Shown piece by piece: positions 6,544 to 7,715 of a stretch of DNA of 7,715 nucleotides. The notes below the pieces were generated by a model, which was given only the letters and a program-made list of their open reading frames with translations, searched no databases and had not been told where the DNA came from. Position numbers and translations under genes: made by a program. Every line of letters begins with the position of its first letter. The first letter of the stretch is position 1. The stretch is from Thermodesulfobacteriota bacterium (GTDB lineage: Bacteria > Desulfobacterota > DSM-4660 > Desulfatiglandales > HGW-15), in the NCBI GenBank assembly GCA_025454125.1, contig JALOPA010000207.1:1-7715 (forward strand). The letters run 5' to 3'.

Positions 6544-7420
6544 AGTATCCCCGGACATATCCGGTCTGAATTCTCGCCTTCCGGATGAACTTCATCCCGA
6601 GGAGCAAACGGTGCCTTGCCTTGAAATAGAGATTCTTCAAAGGTAAAGGCTTTTTTCTGCTCCTGAGATCCGCGTAGGAATCTGAGATCCCCTGAAGGAA
6701 AGCGCGTTTCACAAAGTAGGATTCGGTCATCCGTTCCGTTGGCACGAGGTGATGAACCGAGGCTTTGGGATGATAAAGCGCTTTGAGCCCTCGTCCCTCA
6801 AGGTATCGCGCGACGTGGGTTTCGCCGTCGCCCCTGTATCGGAGGAGTTCTGGAGGCATCGCGTCCGGGTGAAACCCCCCCGCCTCGATCAGAACGGCTT
6901 TGCGGATCGAGAAATTGCAGCCGAAAACATAATACGGGCTGATCGCCTTGACCTCATCGCCCAAATCCATGATGCTGAGATAGGGAAGCATCCTGGCGCC
7001 GTCACGACCCTTTTCCCACATGCGCTTAATCCATAGGGGAGGCTCTTGCTGAAACCTGGGAAGGTCTTTTCCCCCCACCAGGACGACCTGCTCATCGCAA
7101 AAGGCTTCAGCAATTCCCTCCAGCCAGGTCGGTGAAGCCTGGATGTCGTCGTCACCGAACACCAGAATATCCGCTTTCGCCGTGGCCATGCCGCGGTGCC
7201 GGCCGGCGTGAAGTCCCGGCGTCTCCTCACAAACATATCGCAGGTGGGGGATCTTGTCCGCAAAGGATGCAGGGATCTCTCGCGTGTTGTCTGTTGAACC
7301 GTTGTCAACAATAATCACTTCAAACATGTCCCGTGGATATGTTTGAAGTGTTAGGGACTCCAATGCGCCTGATAGATATCTCACTCTATTTCTGGTGGGA
7401 ATAACCAACGACAAAAACAT
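6542..7420 (-). CDS. GT2 family glycosyltransferase
   Basis: This 292-residue GT-A enzyme begins at the canonical MFLSLVIPTRNR. It has VDNGSTDNT at 38-46, TPGLHAGRHRGM, and the metal-binding FGDDDIQ, with its acidic triad near residue 90. CNFSIRKAVLIEAGGFHPD follows in the middle of the protein, and GDGETHVARYLEGRG near residue 220 is in the place of the catalytic-base motif. It likely adds one sugar in the same pathway as its neighbours. The ATG at 7420 has GGGGTGG a few bases upstream, and that leader lies in a hairpin-rich, repeat-like gap. The stop TGA (6544-6542) coincides with the edge of the palindromic repeat. The C-terminus GYVRGY resembles a point where relatives often continue, so a few residues may have been lost. 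Codons 24-35 form a long hairpin. Confidence 0.9.
   Translation of the reverse strand: MFLSLVIPTRNRVRYLSGALESLTLQTYPRDMFEVIIVDNGSTDNTREIPASFADKIPHLRYVCEETPGLHAGRHRGMATAKADILVFGDDDIQASPTWLEGIAEAFCDEQVVLVGGKDLPRFQQEPPLWIKRMWEKGRDGARMLPYLSIMDLGDEVKAISPYYVFGCNFSIRKAVLIEAGGFHPDAMPPELLRYRGDGETHVARYLEGRGLKALYHPKASVHHLVPTERMTESYFVKRAFLQGISDSYADLRSRKKPLPLKNLYFKARHRLLLGMKFIRKARIQTGYVRGY
7316..7350. repeat. 35-nt near-perfect hairpin inside GT2 coding sequence
   Basis: The left arm CACTTCAAACATGTCC and the right arm GGATATGTTTGAAGTG pair over 16 positions with a single G-T (A-C mismatch on the minus-strand transcript) and a 3-nt loop CGT. The outer 12 bp are perfect. In the protein it covers LQTYPRDMFEV, a conserved stretch of GT2 enzymes. 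A second, weaker inverted repeat (TGTTGA/TCAACA, 7292-7310) lies beside it. Confidence 0.85.
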
Positions 7421-7426
7421 TAATCC

Positions 7427-7492
7427 ACCCCAATCCCTTCGGGGTCAGTTCTCCGAATCTTGGTTCGTTTGATACCAGGTCCCTTTTAAGGG
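7427..7492. repeat. Hairpin-rich, repeat-like gap upstream of GT2
   Basis: The gap holds two short inverted repeats: ACCCC/GGGGT (7427-7445, loop 9 nt) and CCCTT/AAGGG (7481-7492, loop 2 nt). The stretch with GGGGTCAGTTCTCC looks to me like the end of a dispersed repeat or insertion element, but no transposase is present and I cannot confirm this. I found no convincing -35/-10 pair here for the GT2 gene at 7420. Confidence 0.35.
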
Positions 7493-7516
7493 TACCCCGC
7501 AGCTTGATGCGGGGTA
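7493..7516. repeat. Perfect 9-bp hairpin TACCCCGCA/TGCGGGGTA
   Basis: The arms TACCCCGCA (7493-7501) and TGCGGGGTA (7508-7516) pair perfectly around the loop GCTTGA. The hairpin lies 18 nt past the stop of the minus-strand flippase gene. It lacks a following T-tract on either strand, so it is at best a weak terminator or an RNA-stabilising element. It resembles a dispersed repeat of environmental proteobacteria (recollection only). Confidence 0.7.
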
Positions 7517-7534
7517 GTTTATTCGCAGCCTTAC

Positions 7535-7715
7535 TCAGAACGATGCCGCCTGTCTCAGAAGGCTCTTGGTCCTTAGAACAAAGCCATTGTCCAGAAACCA
7601 CAGGGTGCCGATATAAACCAAAAAGCCTGCAAAGATCATGACCACAGGTATGAGGATGCCTTGCATTCCGCTGCCAGGAAGCTCAAAAGCCCATTTCAAA
7701 GAACTCAGGACGAAA
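7535..7715 (-). CDS. C-terminal end of a membrane protein, probably a Wzx-type polysaccharide flippase (partial)
   Basis: On the minus strand a frame open from the window edge gives 59 residues before TGA at 7537-7535. It has a strongly hydrophobic stretch GILIPVVMIFAGFLVYIGTL (residues 19-38 of the fragment), followed by FVLRTKSLLRQAASF. A last membrane helix followed by a short basic tail ending in a 'LLRQ'-like segment is the usual end of Wzx/MATE-like flippases, which turn lipid-linked repeat units across the inner membrane. The position next to glycosyltransferase genes fits. The family call rests on this tail and context only; another multi-spanning protein of the locus, such as a polymerase or an acyltransferase, is possible. 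It has no start codon in the window because it begins further right. The downstream GT2 starts 114 nt later on the same strand. Confidence 0.6.
   Translation of the reverse strand, partial: FVLSSLKWAFELPGSGMQGILIPVVMIFAGFLVYIGTLWFLDNGFVLRTKSLLRQAASF

Noticed and set aside
7493..7516. Strong rho-independent terminator
   Set aside because: The stem is perfect but neither strand has the following run of T residues.
7386..7601. 71-codon minus-strand frame spanning the flippase-GT2 gap
   Set aside because: It begins inside the flippase tail in another frame, runs through all three hairpins and into the GT2 start; its protein has no recognisable features.

Overview
This is a surface-polysaccharide (O-antigen, capsule or exopolysaccharide type) biosynthesis locus from a moderately GC-rich Gram-negative-like bacterium. 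It holds five GT2 or GT4-type glycosyltransferases plus a truncated, chimeric sixth, one B12-binding-type radical SAM enzyme, and the last 59 residues of a probable membrane flippase. Taxonomy cannot be fixed from the sequence. The palindromic GTCATTCCCGCGAAGG-type repeat and the TACCCCGCA hairpin resemble dispersed repeats I associate with Desulfobacterota-like and other environmental proteobacterial genomes; this is recollection, not a search.

Layout: the plus strand carries a tightly packed operon-like run. It starts with a GT2 with C-terminal membrane helices (reading frame open at the left edge, to 965), then a GT2 with one C-terminal hydrophobic segment (1007-1864), the radical SAM protein (1869-3299) and a GT4 (3312-4409). 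The minus strand carries a converging run, read right to left: the flippase C-terminus (7715-7535), a hairpin-rich gap, a GT2 (7420-6542), a composite palindromic repeat (6543-6411), a GT4 (6373-5204) and a GT2 (5191-4385). The two runs meet tail to tail with a 25-bp overlap of coding sequence.

How the genes may work together: the GT2 and GT4 enzymes would add sugars one after another to a lipid carrier at the cytoplasmic face, and the flippase-like protein would export the product. The membrane-anchored GT2 at the left resembles polyprenyl-phosphate sugar transferases. The radical SAM protein may modify a sugar or lipid part of the product, but its substrate cannot be read from sequence.

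Main oddities: (1) the left-most frame joins a type I restriction methylase fragment (through its NPPF motif) in frame to a GT2 that has lost its first nucleotide-binding strand, which is either a rearrangement or an assembly chimera; (2) a nearly perfect 35-nt hairpin lies inside the coding sequence of the right-hand GT2; (3) that GT2 is bracketed by repeats, one of which supplies its stop codon; (4) two gene junctions on opposite strands share the same in-frame TGA-12 nt-TTG geometry. I see no RNA gene, CRISPR array, transposase gene or clear promoter. No wholly new system is evident; these local oddities are what merit attention.
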